Source: an uncultured Bacilli bacterium (GTDB lineage Bacteria; Bacillota_I; Bacilli_A; RF39; UBA660). From it: a stretch of 64,000 bases of DNA. Location of the stretch: contig CAKPDP010000003.1 of NCBI GenBank assembly GCA_934149105.1, positions 1-64,000 on the forward strand, read 5' to 3'. The notes under the pieces were generated by a model, which saw only the letters and a list, made by a program, of their open reading frames with translations, made no database searches and was not told where the DNA came from. The position numbers and the translations under genes were made by a program. Shown here one piece after another: positions 25,363 to 33,705 of this stretch. The stretch's first letter is position 1. Each line of letters begins with the position of its first letter.

Positions 25363-26556
25363 AAAAATAATCATTTAAAAGTGTTTGATAGTGTCATAAA
25401 GATTAGAGTTACAGGGAGGAATATTGATAATTATTTAAAGAAGATAATTAAAGATAAAATAAGTATTTTAGATTTAGAATATTTATCTTATAGAGAGATA
25501 ATCTTAGTGGTTTATTATAAAGATTATTTAAAATTACTTAAGAAGAAGACAATATATGAAATTACAGTTGTAGAAAGAATGGGCTTTTTAAGAATTAAAG
25601 ATAGTTTAAAGAGAAATAGATATGTGTTATTGTTTTTATTATTGGGAGTGGGATTATTATATTTCTTGGCTAATATTATTTTTGATGTAGAGATCGTTCA
25701 TTCTAAGAGTGAAATTAGAAATTTAGTTAGAGAAGAACTTAATAATTATGGTATTTCTAAATATAAATTTAAGAAAAGTCATAAAGAACTAGAAAAAATA
25801 GAAGATAAGATCTTGGAGAATAATAAGGATACTTTGGAATGGTTAGAAATAATTGTTACAGGTACTAAGTATACTGTAAAGGTTCAAGAGAGAGTTTTGA
25901 ATGAGGAAAAAGAACAAGAGAAGTTTCGAGATATTATTGCAACAAAGAATGCAGTTTTAACAAAGATTATCGCTACTAAGGGAGAAAAAGTTAAGACTAT
26001 AAATACTTTGGTTCATAAAGGAGATGTAGTTATTTCGGGAGTGCTTTCCCATAGTAATGGGGAAGTTAGTTATACGAATGCTACTGGAGAAATTTATGGT
26101 GAAGTTTGGTACAATGTTTCAGTAGAGTTTCCTTATATTTACAGTTCTTATGAGAAAACAAAGAGAGTTAGTGATGTTTATGTATTAAATGTAGGTAATC
26201 ATAAGATAAAACTGTGGGGAAAGAATAATTTTAAAGATTATGTTAGTGATAATAAGACATTGTTATTTAATAATTATATTCCTATTTCGATAGTTTTAGA
26301 GAAGAGGGAAGAGGTAATAGTCAAAGAAACTATATACACTGAAGATGAAGCAGTTAGTGAGGCTTTGAAATTAGTAGAAAAGGGAATGAAAGATAAAAAC
26401 GATAAGATAGAAGGAGTTAAAGAGATAAAGATATTAAATAAAGAATTTGGGGGTAATACTGTTAAATTAAAGCTATTTGTTAGTGTTAATGAAAATATAA
26501 CAGGAAAGCAAGAAATTAGAGAAGAAGATTTGATAAAAGAAAAAGAAGCTAGTTAG
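25360..26556 (+). CDS. yqfD: Sporulation protein YqfD
   Basis: 398 residues if started at ATT 25360. An N-terminal cytoplasmic region, one membrane helix (about 88-110) and a long extracytoplasmic part. The N-terminus then reads (M)KNNHLKVFDSVIKIRVTG, the usual beginning of YqfD proteins; starting at GTG 25381 would lose seven residues and has no ribosome site. YqfD is conserved in endospore formers and is expressed in the mother cell; its biochemical role is not settled. Downstream of yqfC; its last 4 nt overlap the convergent transglutaminase gene. Confidence 0.85.
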   Translation: MKNNHLKVFDSVIKIRVTGRNIDNYLKKIIKDKISILDLEYLSYREIILVVYYKDYLKLLKKKTIYEITVVERMGFLRIKDSLKRNRYVLLFLLLGVGLLYFLANIIFDVEIVHSKSEIRNLVREELNNYGISKYKFKKSHKELEKIEDKILENNKDTLEWLEIIVTGTKYTVKVQERVLNEEKEQEKFRDIIATKNAVLTKIIATKGEKVKTINTLVHKGDVVISGVLSHSNGEVSYTNATGEIYGEVWYNVSVEFPYIYSSYEKTKRVSDVYVLNVGNHKIKLWGKNNFKDYVSDNKTLLFNNYIPISIVLEKREEVIVKETIYTEDEAVSEALKLVEKGMKDKNDKIEGVKEIKILNKEFGGNTVKLKLFVSVNENITGKQEIREEDLIKEKEAS

Positions 26557-27461
26557 TTTTCTAAAGCTTCTGTATAGATGTTTTTATTAAAGTTATGGGT
26601 ACCATCGTTTAGATATTCAAGATTACTAGTTGTTATTAGGAAATAATTATCTCTACTTATATTAGTATCGCTGATAGGATCGTCCCAAGTTAGATCTAGA
26701 TGGTACCATTTTCCGTCGACATAGACTAAATTCCAGATGTGTTCATCGTTACTTATTTTATAATTAATGATATTTAATTTATTTAAGAATATGGCCATGG
26801 CATCACTGTAGCCACTACATATTCCTTTTCCTTGGATCATGACACCGTAAGCGGTATTGGATTTATAAGTTGTATCTTTAACGTTATCACCTTTCAGACT
26901 ATCATAATCAGTATTATCAATTATGTAATCGTGAATGGCTCTTATTTTTTCTTTGGTTGTCATATCATTGGTAATTATTTCTTTTATAATTTTATCTATT
27001 TCATAGTCAATACTATTTATATCTTCTTTGGTATAAGTATGATTGATAGTGATAGAAATGGTTGATTGATCGTGATTAAATTCCATGGTTTCGAAACTAT
27101 TGTAGGGATGAACGAAATTATTGAAAGTAGATAGTGTTTCGTTATCTTTGACTATTGTTTCTAGATCACTTATACAATTAGTATATTTTATATCGCAATA
27201 TTTTTCAGAATATTCAGCACCACTGTTGATGACGTAATATAAAGAGTTAAGTAAGTCTTTTTTGGAACTTATTTTAGCATCGGAATAGTCGTCAATGTAG
27301 TTGAAATGATCTTCTAAATAGTAATCATTTTCTTTACTTTCACCATATTTATATTCAACACTTTTTGCTATAAAATAATATTTGATATTATCTTTGTCAA
27401 TAGCACAAAAAGTTACTAATACTATCATAATCATTCCAATTGCTAAAATCACGTTTCGCAT
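26553..27461 (-). CDS. Membrane-anchored transglutaminase-like protein
   Basis: 302 residues: an N-terminal membrane anchor or signal (about 3-21), a poorly conserved extracytoplasmic region, and a C-terminal transglutaminase-like domain with Cys215 (GKGICSGYS), His241 (EHIWN) and Asp256 (WYHLDLTW), the full triad, spaced as in the family. Bacterial members are usually surface or secreted peptidase/transamidase-like enzymes; substrate unknown. AGGTGAT precedes the ATG. It is alone on its strand and converges with yqfD with a 4-nt overlap. Confidence 0.87.
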   Translation of the reverse strand: MRNVILAIGMIMIVLVTFCAIDKDNIKYYFIAKSVEYKYGESKENDYYLEDHFNYIDDYSDAKISSKKDLLNSLYYVINSGAEYSEKYCDIKYTNCISDLETIVKDNETLSTFNNFVHPYNSFETMEFNHDQSTISITINHTYTKEDINSIDYEIDKIIKEIITNDMTTKEKIRAIHDYIIDNTDYDSLKGDNVKDTTYKSNTAYGVMIQGKGICSGYSDAMAIFLNKLNIINYKISNDEHIWNLVYVDGKWYHLDLTWDDPISDTNISRDNYFLITTSNLEYLNDGTHNFNKNIYTEALEN

Positions 27462-27550
27462 TCCCCATCACCTAGTATAATTATAGCAAAGAAAAAATTA
27501 ACTGTAAACTAGGAATTTAACTTTTGTGGAATATTTTGACAGAGAAAAAT

Positions 27551-27575
27551 AAAAAAGAAACTTTTACTTAGTTTC
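27551..27575 (-). terminator. Terminator of rpsT, overlapping its stop codon
   Basis: On the minus strand GAAACT (27575-27570) pairs with AGTTTC (27562-27557) followed by TTTTTT; the loop holds the stop codon. Confidence 0.75.
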
Positions 27576-27833
27576 CATTTTGTTTACTTTAAGAGTTAAA
27601 CGAGATTTTTCTCTGTCAACTTTGTTTTTATGAACTAAACCTTTTGATTTAGCGTTATCTAAACTTTTAATAGCTAATCCTAATTGTCTATTTGCTTCTT
27701 CTTTGTTACCTTCAGCTATAGCTTTATCAGTTCTTCTAATAGCGTTTTTAACAGTTGATTTTAATTGTTGGTTAGCTAAAGTAATTTTGTTTATTTGTTT
27801 GATTTTTTTCTTTGCATTTTTAACGTTTGCCAT
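27564..27833 (-). CDS. rpsT: Ribosomal protein bS20
   Basis: 89 residues, Lys/Ala-rich helical protein starting MANVKNAKKKIKQINK, with AIRRTDKAIAEG and a KSLDNAKSKGLVHKNKVDREKSRL end, all typical of S20. AGAGGTGA precedes the ATG. Divergent from gpr, exactly as in B. subtilis. Confidence 0.96.
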   Translation of the reverse strand: MANVKNAKKKIKQINKITLANQQLKSTVKNAIRRTDKAIAEGNKEEANRQLGLAIKSLDNAKSKGLVHKNKVDREKSRLTLKVNKMETK

Positions 27834-27866
27834 CTTATTTCACCTCTCTTTAAAAGCACTATAGCT

Positions 27867-27895
27867 ATTTTATCAAAAAATGGATAAAAAGGCAA
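27867..27895 (-). promoter_or_regulatory. Promoter of rpsT
   Basis: On the minus strand TTGCCT (27895-27890), 17-nt spacer, TAAAAT (27872-27867). Confidence 0.5.
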
Positions 27896-27937
27896 ATATT
27901 TTTGCAATTTTTTGGAAAAATATTATTGGGTGATTAA

Positions 27938-28960
27938 ATGGAACATGAAATAGATTTAAAAAATAAAAATATTTATACAGATTTAGTTGTAGAGGGATTT
28001 GAAAATTCTTTGGATGATACATTTTCTAAAATAGATAGAGATTGTAAGATTACGACTATTGTTGTAGATGAGATCTTAGAGAAGGAACTTAATAAGAAAC
28101 AGGGAACTTATATTACTATTGAGTTTGATGATGTTACGGATATTGATAACAGGGATAAGGTAGGGAGTGTACTTAGAGATAATATTAGAGAGCTTATGAA
28201 GATAGAGAATATTAGTAAGGAAGATAGTTGTTTAGTAATAGGATTAGGAAATAGAAATAGTACTCCTGATAGTTTGGGGGCATTAGTGTTAGATAATGTG
28301 TTGATTACGAGACATTTATTTCTTTTAGATAAGCTTAAGGATGGGATTAGGAATGTATCGGGATTTATGCCTAATGTTATGGCTAACACAGGGATGGAGA
28401 GTTATGATATTATTAAGGGGATAATCTTAATGACGAAGCCTAAGTTTATAATTGTTATAGATTCTTTGAGGGCGTCGTCGATCGAGAGACTTAATAGAAC
28501 GATTCAGCTTACTAATACAGGAATTAGTCCTGGAAGTGGAATTGGAAATAACAGAATGGAAATTAGTAAGAATACTTTAGGAATACCAGTTATTGCTATA
28601 GGGGTACCAACGGTAGTGGACGCTAGTACTATTGTGACAGATACTCTTACTTATCTTTTTAAACATTTATCGTATTTAAAGAATAATGCTAATCTTAATA
28701 AATTGATAGTTAAGAGGAGTAATTATGCAGAGAAAATTAAGAATTATGATTTAACTAATGATGAGAAGGAAGGCTTATTAGGGATAATAGGTTCTTTATC
28801 GGAAGAAGAAAAATATAAACTTATTAAGGAAGTTTTAGAGGGATTAGATTATGACTTGATAGTGACACCTAAGGATATAGATTTTGTTATTAGTAAGTTA
28901 GGCGAAGTTATAGGATTTGCTATTAACGAGGCTGTCAGTGAAGAAGTAGATAATTATTAA
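27938..28960 (+). CDS. gpr: Germination protease (spore endopeptidase) Gpr
   Basis: 340 residues. Gpr degrades small acid-soluble spore proteins during germination. The N-terminal propeptide and autoprocessing site YTDLVVE (cut expected after Asp15) are visible, as are the conserved VIGLGNRNSTPDSLG and SPGSGIGNNRMEIS regions of family A25. GGGTGAT precedes the start by 3 nt. Its presence strongly implies SASP-containing endospores. Confidence 0.95.
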   Translation: MEHEIDLKNKNIYTDLVVEGFENSLDDTFSKIDRDCKITTIVVDEILEKELNKKQGTYITIEFDDVTDIDNRDKVGSVLRDNIRELMKIENISKEDSCLVIGLGNRNSTPDSLGALVLDNVLITRHLFLLDKLKDGIRNVSGFMPNVMANTGMESYDIIKGIILMTKPKFIIVIDSLRASSIERLNRTIQLTNTGISPGSGIGNNRMEISKNTLGIPVIAIGVPTVVDASTIVTDTLTYLFKHLSYLKNNANLNKLIVKRSNYAEKIKNYDLTNDEKEGLLGIIGSLSEEEKYKLIKEVLEGLDYDLIVTPKDIDFVISKLGEVIGFAINEAVSEEVDNY

Positions 28961-28968
28961 AAAATAAA

Positions 28969-28997
28969 TTTACTTTCTTTAGAAAGTTTGCTATAAT
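28969..28997 (+). promoter_or_regulatory. Promoter with inverted repeat in the spacer
   Basis: TTTACT (28969-28974), 17-nt spacer, TATAAT (28992-28997). ACTTTC/GAAAGT (28972-28977 and 28982-28987) forms a perfect inverted repeat across the spacer. Confidence 0.6.
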
Positions 28998-29027
28998 ATC
29001 ATTCACTTGAAGTAGGAGGATATTATT

Positions 29028-29720
29028 GTGATAATTATTAAAGATGGAGTGAAAAGAAAGATTAAGTTATATAATTTACACGACGATAAGTTAAGTGAAG
29101 AAGTTATATTAAAATTACAGAAGATAAGTACTAATGCTTTTGAAGGAAAAATGGAAGATATTATTAGTGCTTTTAGTAAGAAGTTTCAAGATAATGAAGA
29201 TATATTAGTAGAGAAGATAAGAAGAGAATTAGCGACCACTATGGGAGGAAGATTAATTTTAGGTGAGGATTGGTATATGATTTATGCTAAGTTGGATTCT
29301 GATCAAGAAGTGGCTATTTATTCTTTAGCTATGGCAGACTATAATAGAGTAGATATTGAAAAATACCAAGAATTATTAGAGGGAATAAAGATTGTTTTTG
29401 CCGAAAGTTTATCTTCTGAGATGGAGCCTGTAAAATATATTTCAGCGGATTTATTATTAGAAACTTCTTATCCATGGTTACTTACTTTTGAAAATGATGG
29501 ACTTATTACGGTGGGAATGAGTCATGATAATTTAAATAGAGATGAGAGAAAAAAAGAGTACTTGGAGTATAAAAAAAGAAAATATGAGAATAGAGTTAAA
29601 AAAAAGAATGATAACGATCAAAGCTATTATATGGAAGCTTCGGTATCACCAGTAGGAGTTAAAAAATTGAAATTAGAAAGAGTTAAGAATTTATTGCGAC
29701 AAAATATTAACTGTGGGTAG
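29028..29720 (+). CDS. Hypothetical protein between gpr and spoIIP
   Basis: 230 residues, soluble, GTG start with AGGAGGA 8 nt before. Not recognised. The first two thirds look alpha/beta (GGRLILGEDWYMIYAKL, EVAIYSLAMADYN), the last third is very basic and helical (KKRKYENRVKKKN). No signal or membrane helix. It has its own sigma-A-type promoter with an inverted repeat, so it is not simply part of a sporulation operon, although spoIIP follows 24 nt later. Confidence 0.78.
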   Translation: MIIIKDGVKRKIKLYNLHDDKLSEEVILKLQKISTNAFEGKMEDIISAFSKKFQDNEDILVEKIRRELATTMGGRLILGEDWYMIYAKLDSDQEVAIYSLAMADYNRVDIEKYQELLEGIKIVFAESLSSEMEPVKYISADLLLETSYPWLLTFENDGLITVGMSHDNLNRDERKKEYLEYKKRKYENRVKKKNDNDQSYYMEASVSPVGVKKLKLERVKNLLRQNINCG

Positions 29721-29744
29721 GCTATATTAGAAATGGTGATAGAT

Positions 29745-30767
29745 ATGGCTAGAATGAAATTAAAAAACAATAAGAAAAAGAAAGTTAAATTTAGATATGT
29801 TATTTATCTATTAATAATTTATCTTTCTTTTTCTTTGACATATTATGTTAGTATGAAGGGGAGCAAGATTATTTCTAATAAAGAGTTTATTAATTTATTG
29901 TTAGAAGAGGGAGATTTAAATAATTTGTATCATTGTGAACCGACGAGAATGGTTAGTAAGACAATGAATTTTTTGTTTGATATTGATATGTCGAAACCAG
30001 TTACGGTACTTAATAATACGATTTTAAAGTATGGGGGTAAGAATAATAATGTTTCTTTAGAGGTAGAAGAAGAGAGTGAGAATATTACTTTGGAAGAAGC
30101 GATGAAAGCTAGTGATTATATTGAAAATCCTAATAAGGAAGAAGTTGATGATCCAGTTGTTTATTTATATAATTCGCATCAGTTAGAAAATTATAGTAGT
30201 GAGTATTTGGAAATTTATGGAATTAAGCCTAATGTTCAGATGGCTAGTTATTTGTTTAGAGAGAAGCTTAATGAGAAAGGGATTAAGACTATTGTGGAGG
30301 ATACAGATATTACTAGTATTATAAAGAAAAATAATTATCCATATTATAAGAGTTATGATATAACACGGAATCTTATAAAGGAAAAGATGAAGAAATATTC
30401 TAGCTTGAAATATTTTATTGATATTCATAGAGATGCTGTTAGTAAGAGTGCTGTTACTGTTAATATTGATAATAAGTATTATGCTAAAGTATTATTTGTT
30501 TTAGGATTAGAGTATGATACTTATCAAGATAATCTTACGTTAATGACGGAACTTAATAATAGAATTAATGAGGCTTATCCGGGGCTATCGAGAGGGATAA
30601 TTAAGAAAGAGGGGAAGAATGTTAACGGGAGATATAATCAAGATATTAATGCTAATGTTATATTGATAGAGATAGGTAGTAATGAGAGTACTATTGAGGA
30701 GGTATATAATACTGTTAATGTTCTTACAGAGGTGTTAGGAGGTTATATAAAGGATAATAATGGTTAG
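29745..30767 (+). CDS. spoIIP: Stage II sporulation protein P (amidase)
   Basis: 340 residues: a membrane anchor (about 17-37) and an extracytoplasmic SpoIIP domain. SpoIIP is the N-acetylmuramoyl-L-alanine amidase of the DMP engulfment machine. Catalytic and zinc residues are visible in YNSHQLENY, FIDIHRDAV and ILIEIGSNES. GGTGAT lies 4 nt before ATG 29745; an upstream ATG (29733) in frame has no ribosome site. spoIID and spoIIM are not in this window. The 3' end overlaps the next gene by 8 nt. Confidence 0.93.
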   Translation: MARMKLKNNKKKKVKFRYVIYLLIIYLSFSLTYYVSMKGSKIISNKEFINLLLEEGDLNNLYHCEPTRMVSKTMNFLFDIDMSKPVTVLNNTILKYGGKNNNVSLEVEEESENITLEEAMKASDYIENPNKEEVDDPVVYLYNSHQLENYSSEYLEIYGIKPNVQMASYLFREKLNEKGIKTIVEDTDITSIIKKNNYPYYKSYDITRNLIKEKMKKYSSLKYFIDIHRDAVSKSAVTVNIDNKYYAKVLFVLGLEYDTYQDNLTLMTELNNRINEAYPGLSRGIIKKEGKNVNGRYNQDINANVILIEIGSNESTIEEVYNTVNVLTEVLGGYIKDNNG

Positions 30768-31077
30768 GTTTTTGAAGGTAAGTTTAGGGATTTTGTTTAT
30801 TACGTTTATTGTAGTGTATGCTATTTCGGAGTCAGGATATTATGAATATCAATTAGCTAGTAAGAAGAATTTGACAGAAGAACAAATAAAACGATTTGAA
30901 CAAGATGTTAAAGAGGGTAAAGATATAGATCTTAGTGATTATATGACTTCTGATAAAGTAGATTATAGTAATAATTTATCAAGGACAACTTTTAAACTTT
31001 CTAATAAACTTAATGATGTTTTAAAAGGAGGAATAGAAACATTTTTTAAATTTGCTAATAAATTGGTTGAAGATTAG
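30760..31077 (+). CDS. YqxA-like small membrane protein
   Basis: 105 residues with one N-terminal membrane helix (about 5-23) and a charged outer part containing LTEEQIKRFEQDVKEGKDID. Overlap with spoIIP by 8 nt and position match yqxA (DUF3679) of Bacillus, which follows spoIIP. Sequence similarity I can judge by eye is limited to the layout, so the name is tentative. Confidence 0.6.
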   Translation: MVRFLKVSLGILFITFIVVYAISESGYYEYQLASKKNLTEEQIKRFEQDVKEGKDIDLSDYMTSDKVDYSNNLSRTTFKLSNKLNDVLKGGIETFFKFANKLVED

Positions 31078-31095
31078 GGGAAGTTGTGATATACT
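31067..31095 (+). promoter_or_regulatory. tRNA promoter
   Basis: TTGAAG (31067-31072), 17-nt spacer, TATACT (31090-31095), 12 nt before the tRNA. Confidence 0.7.
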
Positions 31096-31106
31096 TTAGT
31101 AGTAAT

Positions 31107-31181
31107 TGCCCCATAGCCAAGCGGTAAGGCATCGGACTCTGACTCCGAGATGCGTTAGTTCGAATCTAACTGGGGCAACCA
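31107..31181 (+). tRNA. tRNA-Gln (anticodon CTG)
   Basis: Full cloverleaf with encoded CCA: acceptor TGCCCCA/TGGGGCA, D-arm GCC...GGC, anticodon stem TCGGA/TCCGA with loop CTCTGAC, T-arm GTTAG TTCGAAT CTAAC. The anticodon CTG reads CAG (Gln). It is a single tRNA gene between yqxA-like and rnhC, with its own promoter and terminator. Confidence 0.97.
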
Positions 31182-31190
31182 GAGATATTT

Positions 31191-31220
31191 AACATTGATT
31201 GTATAATCAGTGTTTTTTTT
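31191..31220 (+). terminator. Terminator after tRNA-Gln
   Basis: AACATTGATT (31191-31200) pairs with AATCAGTGTT (31205-31214, one G-U), T-tract. Confidence 0.85.
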
Positions 31221-31327
31221 AATTATTTAAATATAGATGATTATTAGAATGGTATGGGTAGAAAAATTAAACTGGGTTATTATTTGCTAGTTTTTGGAAG
31301 AGTAGTTTTGAAGAAGAAAGATGCGAT

Positions 31328-31357
31328 AAAGAAAATAACTACAGGTTAGTAGTTATT
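31328..31357 (-). terminator. Terminator of rnhC
   Basis: AATAACTAC (31334-31342) and GTAGTTATT (31349-31357) pair perfectly; read on the minus strand the T-rich side follows. Confidence 0.7.
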
Positions 31358-31364
31358 TAGATAA

Positions 31365-32312
31365 TTAAGAATTAAGAATTCTAGTAGTGTTTTTAAAGTT
31401 TAATTTAGCAATGCTATTTAGTTTTTCAAGACCATATTTTTGGACTATTAGCTTTCCTGCTTTATCTACTTCTTCACCGGCTCCTTTAGGGATAGTTAGA
31501 TTTAATTCTTGAGATATTTTTTGCATTTCTTGGAGGAAAATATATCTACTTATTAGAGAAGAACATGCTACAGAGAGACATTTATCTTCGGCTTTGGTAA
31601 AGAAAGTAATATCTGTTACCTTTTTTAAAGATTTATTTATATGATTGTAGTAACTTTTAGGAGGTTCGAATTGATCAACTACTATATAATCATAAGGATA
31701 ACCTTTACTTTTTAATTCAAAGAGAACTTTATTATGAAGAATAGCTTTAGTCATATTCATATTGATATGTTCTTGATAATATTTATTATAGTCACTATTT
31801 CTTAGAATAAAAGTTTGGTAAGGAATTTTTTTGATTATTTCTGGAACAACTTTTAAAATAGTAGCGTCATCCATTTTTTTGGAATCTTTAACTTTAAGAT
31901 CGAGAAGAAAATCAATGTTATCTTTAGAAACATAACTGGCAGTTACAACGATTGGGCCGAAAAAGTCACCAGTTCCTACTTCGTCACTACCTAAAGAATT
32001 AATTCTTAGTGGTAAGACTTTATCATCTTTTTTTTCTTTCTTGTCTTTATTACTGCTATCTGTTGTAATAGCAGAACCAGAATTTATTTTTTCAGTTTCG
32101 ATCCAATAATCAGAAGCTAAATCAGCATCTAGGCCTTGGAAGACACATTTTCCAGATTCATATAGAGTTACAACTGTATCCCCATCTTTAGCTTGGAAGA
32201 CAGCGTAAGGAGGAGTCTTTTCACGCTTGAGATCAGCAAAAAAGTCTAACATTTGGGTTTTAGTTTTTTCAGAAACTTTTAATGTAATAGTTTTTTGAGC
32301 TTGATTTTTCAT
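31365..32312 (-). CDS. rnhC: Ribonuclease HIII
   Basis: 315 residues. N-terminal TBP-like substrate-binding domain (about 1-85) typical of HIII and the catalytic domain starting with SDEVGTGDFFGP (Asp and Glu of the DEDE active site), with PYDYIVVDQF further on. Removes RNA from RNA/DNA hybrids. AGGTGAT lies 4 nt before ATG 32312; the GTG three codons upstream is within that ribosome site. Divergent from cvpA. Confidence 0.94.
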   Translation of the reverse strand: MKNQAQKTITLKVSEKTKTQMLDFFADLKREKTPPYAVFQAKDGDTVVTLYESGKCVFQGLDADLASDYWIETEKINSGSAITTDSSNKDKKEKKDDKVLPLRINSLGSDEVGTGDFFGPIVVTASYVSKDNIDFLLDLKVKDSKKMDDATILKVVPEIIKKIPYQTFILRNSDYNKYYQEHINMNMTKAILHNKVLFELKSKGYPYDYIVVDQFEPPKSYYNHINKSLKKVTDITFFTKAEDKCLSVACSSLISRYIFLQEMQKISQELNLTIPKGAGEEVDKAGKLIVQKYGLEKLNSIAKLNFKNTTRILNS

Positions 32313-32396
32313 GTGTATCACCTAATACTATTTTAACATATTTTTCTTTATTTTTTAAGAAAAATATAATATAATAATGATAAGGAGGATGAGTAG

Positions 32397-33107
32397 ATGA
32401 ATTATGTTATAGATATTGCTATTGGGTTAATAATAGTAATGGGGGCAATAGTAGGATTTAAAGAAGGGGCAATAAAAAGGAGTACTAGTTTTTTTGGAAC
32501 AATTATTATTGCTATTATTGCTTTTAAGTTTAAGAATTATTTATCAGTATTAATGTATGAGAATTTACCTTTTTTAGATTTTGGTGGTTTAATAAAAGGA
32601 GTAGGAGTAATTAATATTTTAATTTATGAATTACTAGCATTTGTTATAATATTTGTGGGGTTATCAGTACTTCTTAGAATATTATTAGTAGTATCAGGAT
32701 TGATAGAAAAGATATTAAAGATGACTATTTTTCTTAGTATTCCTTCAAAAGTATTGGGAATATTTATTGGAGCTTTAGAATATTATATTTATACTTTTTT
32801 AGTACTAGTATTTTTAAGTATTCCAGTATTTAAAATTAATAGTTATATAGAACAATCTAGTTTAGCTACAGGAATTATTAATAATACTCCAGTATTGTCA
32901 AGTATGGCTTCAAATACAATAAATACTTATACGGAGGTTTATGATATACTTCATGATAATAAAAATCAAAATTCAACAGAACTTAATATAGAAATAGTTA
33001 AAATATTATTGGATAATAAGATAGTAACTCCAGATAGTTTAGATAAATTAATAGAAAGAAATAAAATAGATTTAGGTGATGGATCGGTTATTGATCCTTA
33101 TAGATAG
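32397..33107 (+). CDS. cvpA: CvpA-family membrane protein
   Basis: 236 residues, four membrane helices, with the family's N-terminal DIAIGLIIVMGAIVGFKEGA and the long hydrophobic third helix. CvpA proteins act in envelope maintenance, and in some species in colicin V export; precise role unknown. AAGGAGG precedes the ATG. trxA starts 11 nt after the stop. Confidence 0.85.
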   Translation: MNYVIDIAIGLIIVMGAIVGFKEGAIKRSTSFFGTIIIAIIAFKFKNYLSVLMYENLPFLDFGGLIKGVGVINILIYELLAFVIIFVGLSVLLRILLVVSGLIEKILKMTIFLSIPSKVLGIFIGALEYYIYTFLVLVFLSIPVFKINSYIEQSSLATGIINNTPVLSSMASNTINTYTEVYDILHDNKNQNSTELNIEIVKILLDNKIVTPDSLDKLIERNKIDLGDGSVIDPYR

Positions 33108-33118
33108 AGGTGAATAAA

Positions 33119-33412
33119 ATGATAAAGTATTATAATGGAGAAGACTTTACAGAAATAACTAAGAATAAAGTGATTATTGATTTCTTTGCTACTTGGTGTG
33201 GTCCTTGTAGGATGTTAGGAAAAGTATTTGAAGATCTAGAAAAAGATATCGATATAGATATTATAAAGATAGATACAGATAAATATCCAGATTTGGCTAG
33301 AGAATATGGGGTTATGAGTATTCCTACAGTATTATTATTTGAAAATAATGAAGTAGTTAAGAGTAATATTGGATATATGGATAAAGAAAAAATAAAAGAA
33401 TTTGTAAAATAG
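33119..33412 (+). CDS. trxA: Thioredoxin
   Basis: 97 residues with the redox site WCGPC (near residue 27) in FFATWCGPCRML and the cis-proline region MSIPTVLLF. Cytoplasmic dithiol reductant. AGAGGTGA precedes ATG 33119; the upstream GTG at 33110 is inside that ribosome site. Slightly short for the family (usually 103-108) but complete. Confidence 0.94.
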   Translation: MIKYYNGEDFTEITKNKVIIDFFATWCGPCRMLGKVFEDLEKDIDIDIIKIDTDKYPDLAREYGVMSIPTVLLFENNEVVKSNIGYMDKEKIKEFVK

Positions 33413-33428
33413 AAATACAAATTCTTTT
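33394..33428 (+). terminator. Terminator of trxA, stop codon in the loop
   Basis: 13-bp perfect stem (33394-33406 with 33416-33428), 9-nt loop containing TAG, then T-tract. Also usable by the minus-strand genes. Confidence 0.8.
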
Positions 33429-33453
33429 TTTAGTAATTTATTTTAAATTTAGT

Positions 33454-33705
33454 TTAATCTTTTAAATATTTATTGGTTATTTTTTTATTTAATTCGGTTA
33501 AGACTAAATTTAATTCATTATCATCAGTTAGGGAACTATAGGAGTAAGTGTTAGGTTGATCTTTTAGGGGTTCTTCTTTTTGAATTAGAAGATCTTCTGA
33601 ATTATCGGTGTTAACAAGATAAACATAATGATTGTTGTTTAGATCAATTTCTTCTACTATAGCATAGTTATTTCCATCTAGGGTTATACAATCTCTTTCG
33701 ATCAT
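33454..33705 (-). CDS. DUF1292-like small protein
   Basis: 83 residues. NYAIVEEIDLNNNHYVYLV followed by acidic linker and a helical C-terminus resembles the DUF1292 layout (beta-rich acidic protein), as also seen at 45697-46020, but the match is loose. Its ATG overlaps the stop of the upstream gene by 4 nt (33702-33705), so the two are translationally coupled. Confidence 0.65.
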   Translation of the reverse strand: MIERDCITLDGNNYAIVEEIDLNNNHYVYLVNTDNSEDLLIQKEEPLKDQPNTYSYSSLTDDNELNLVLTELNKKITNKYLKD

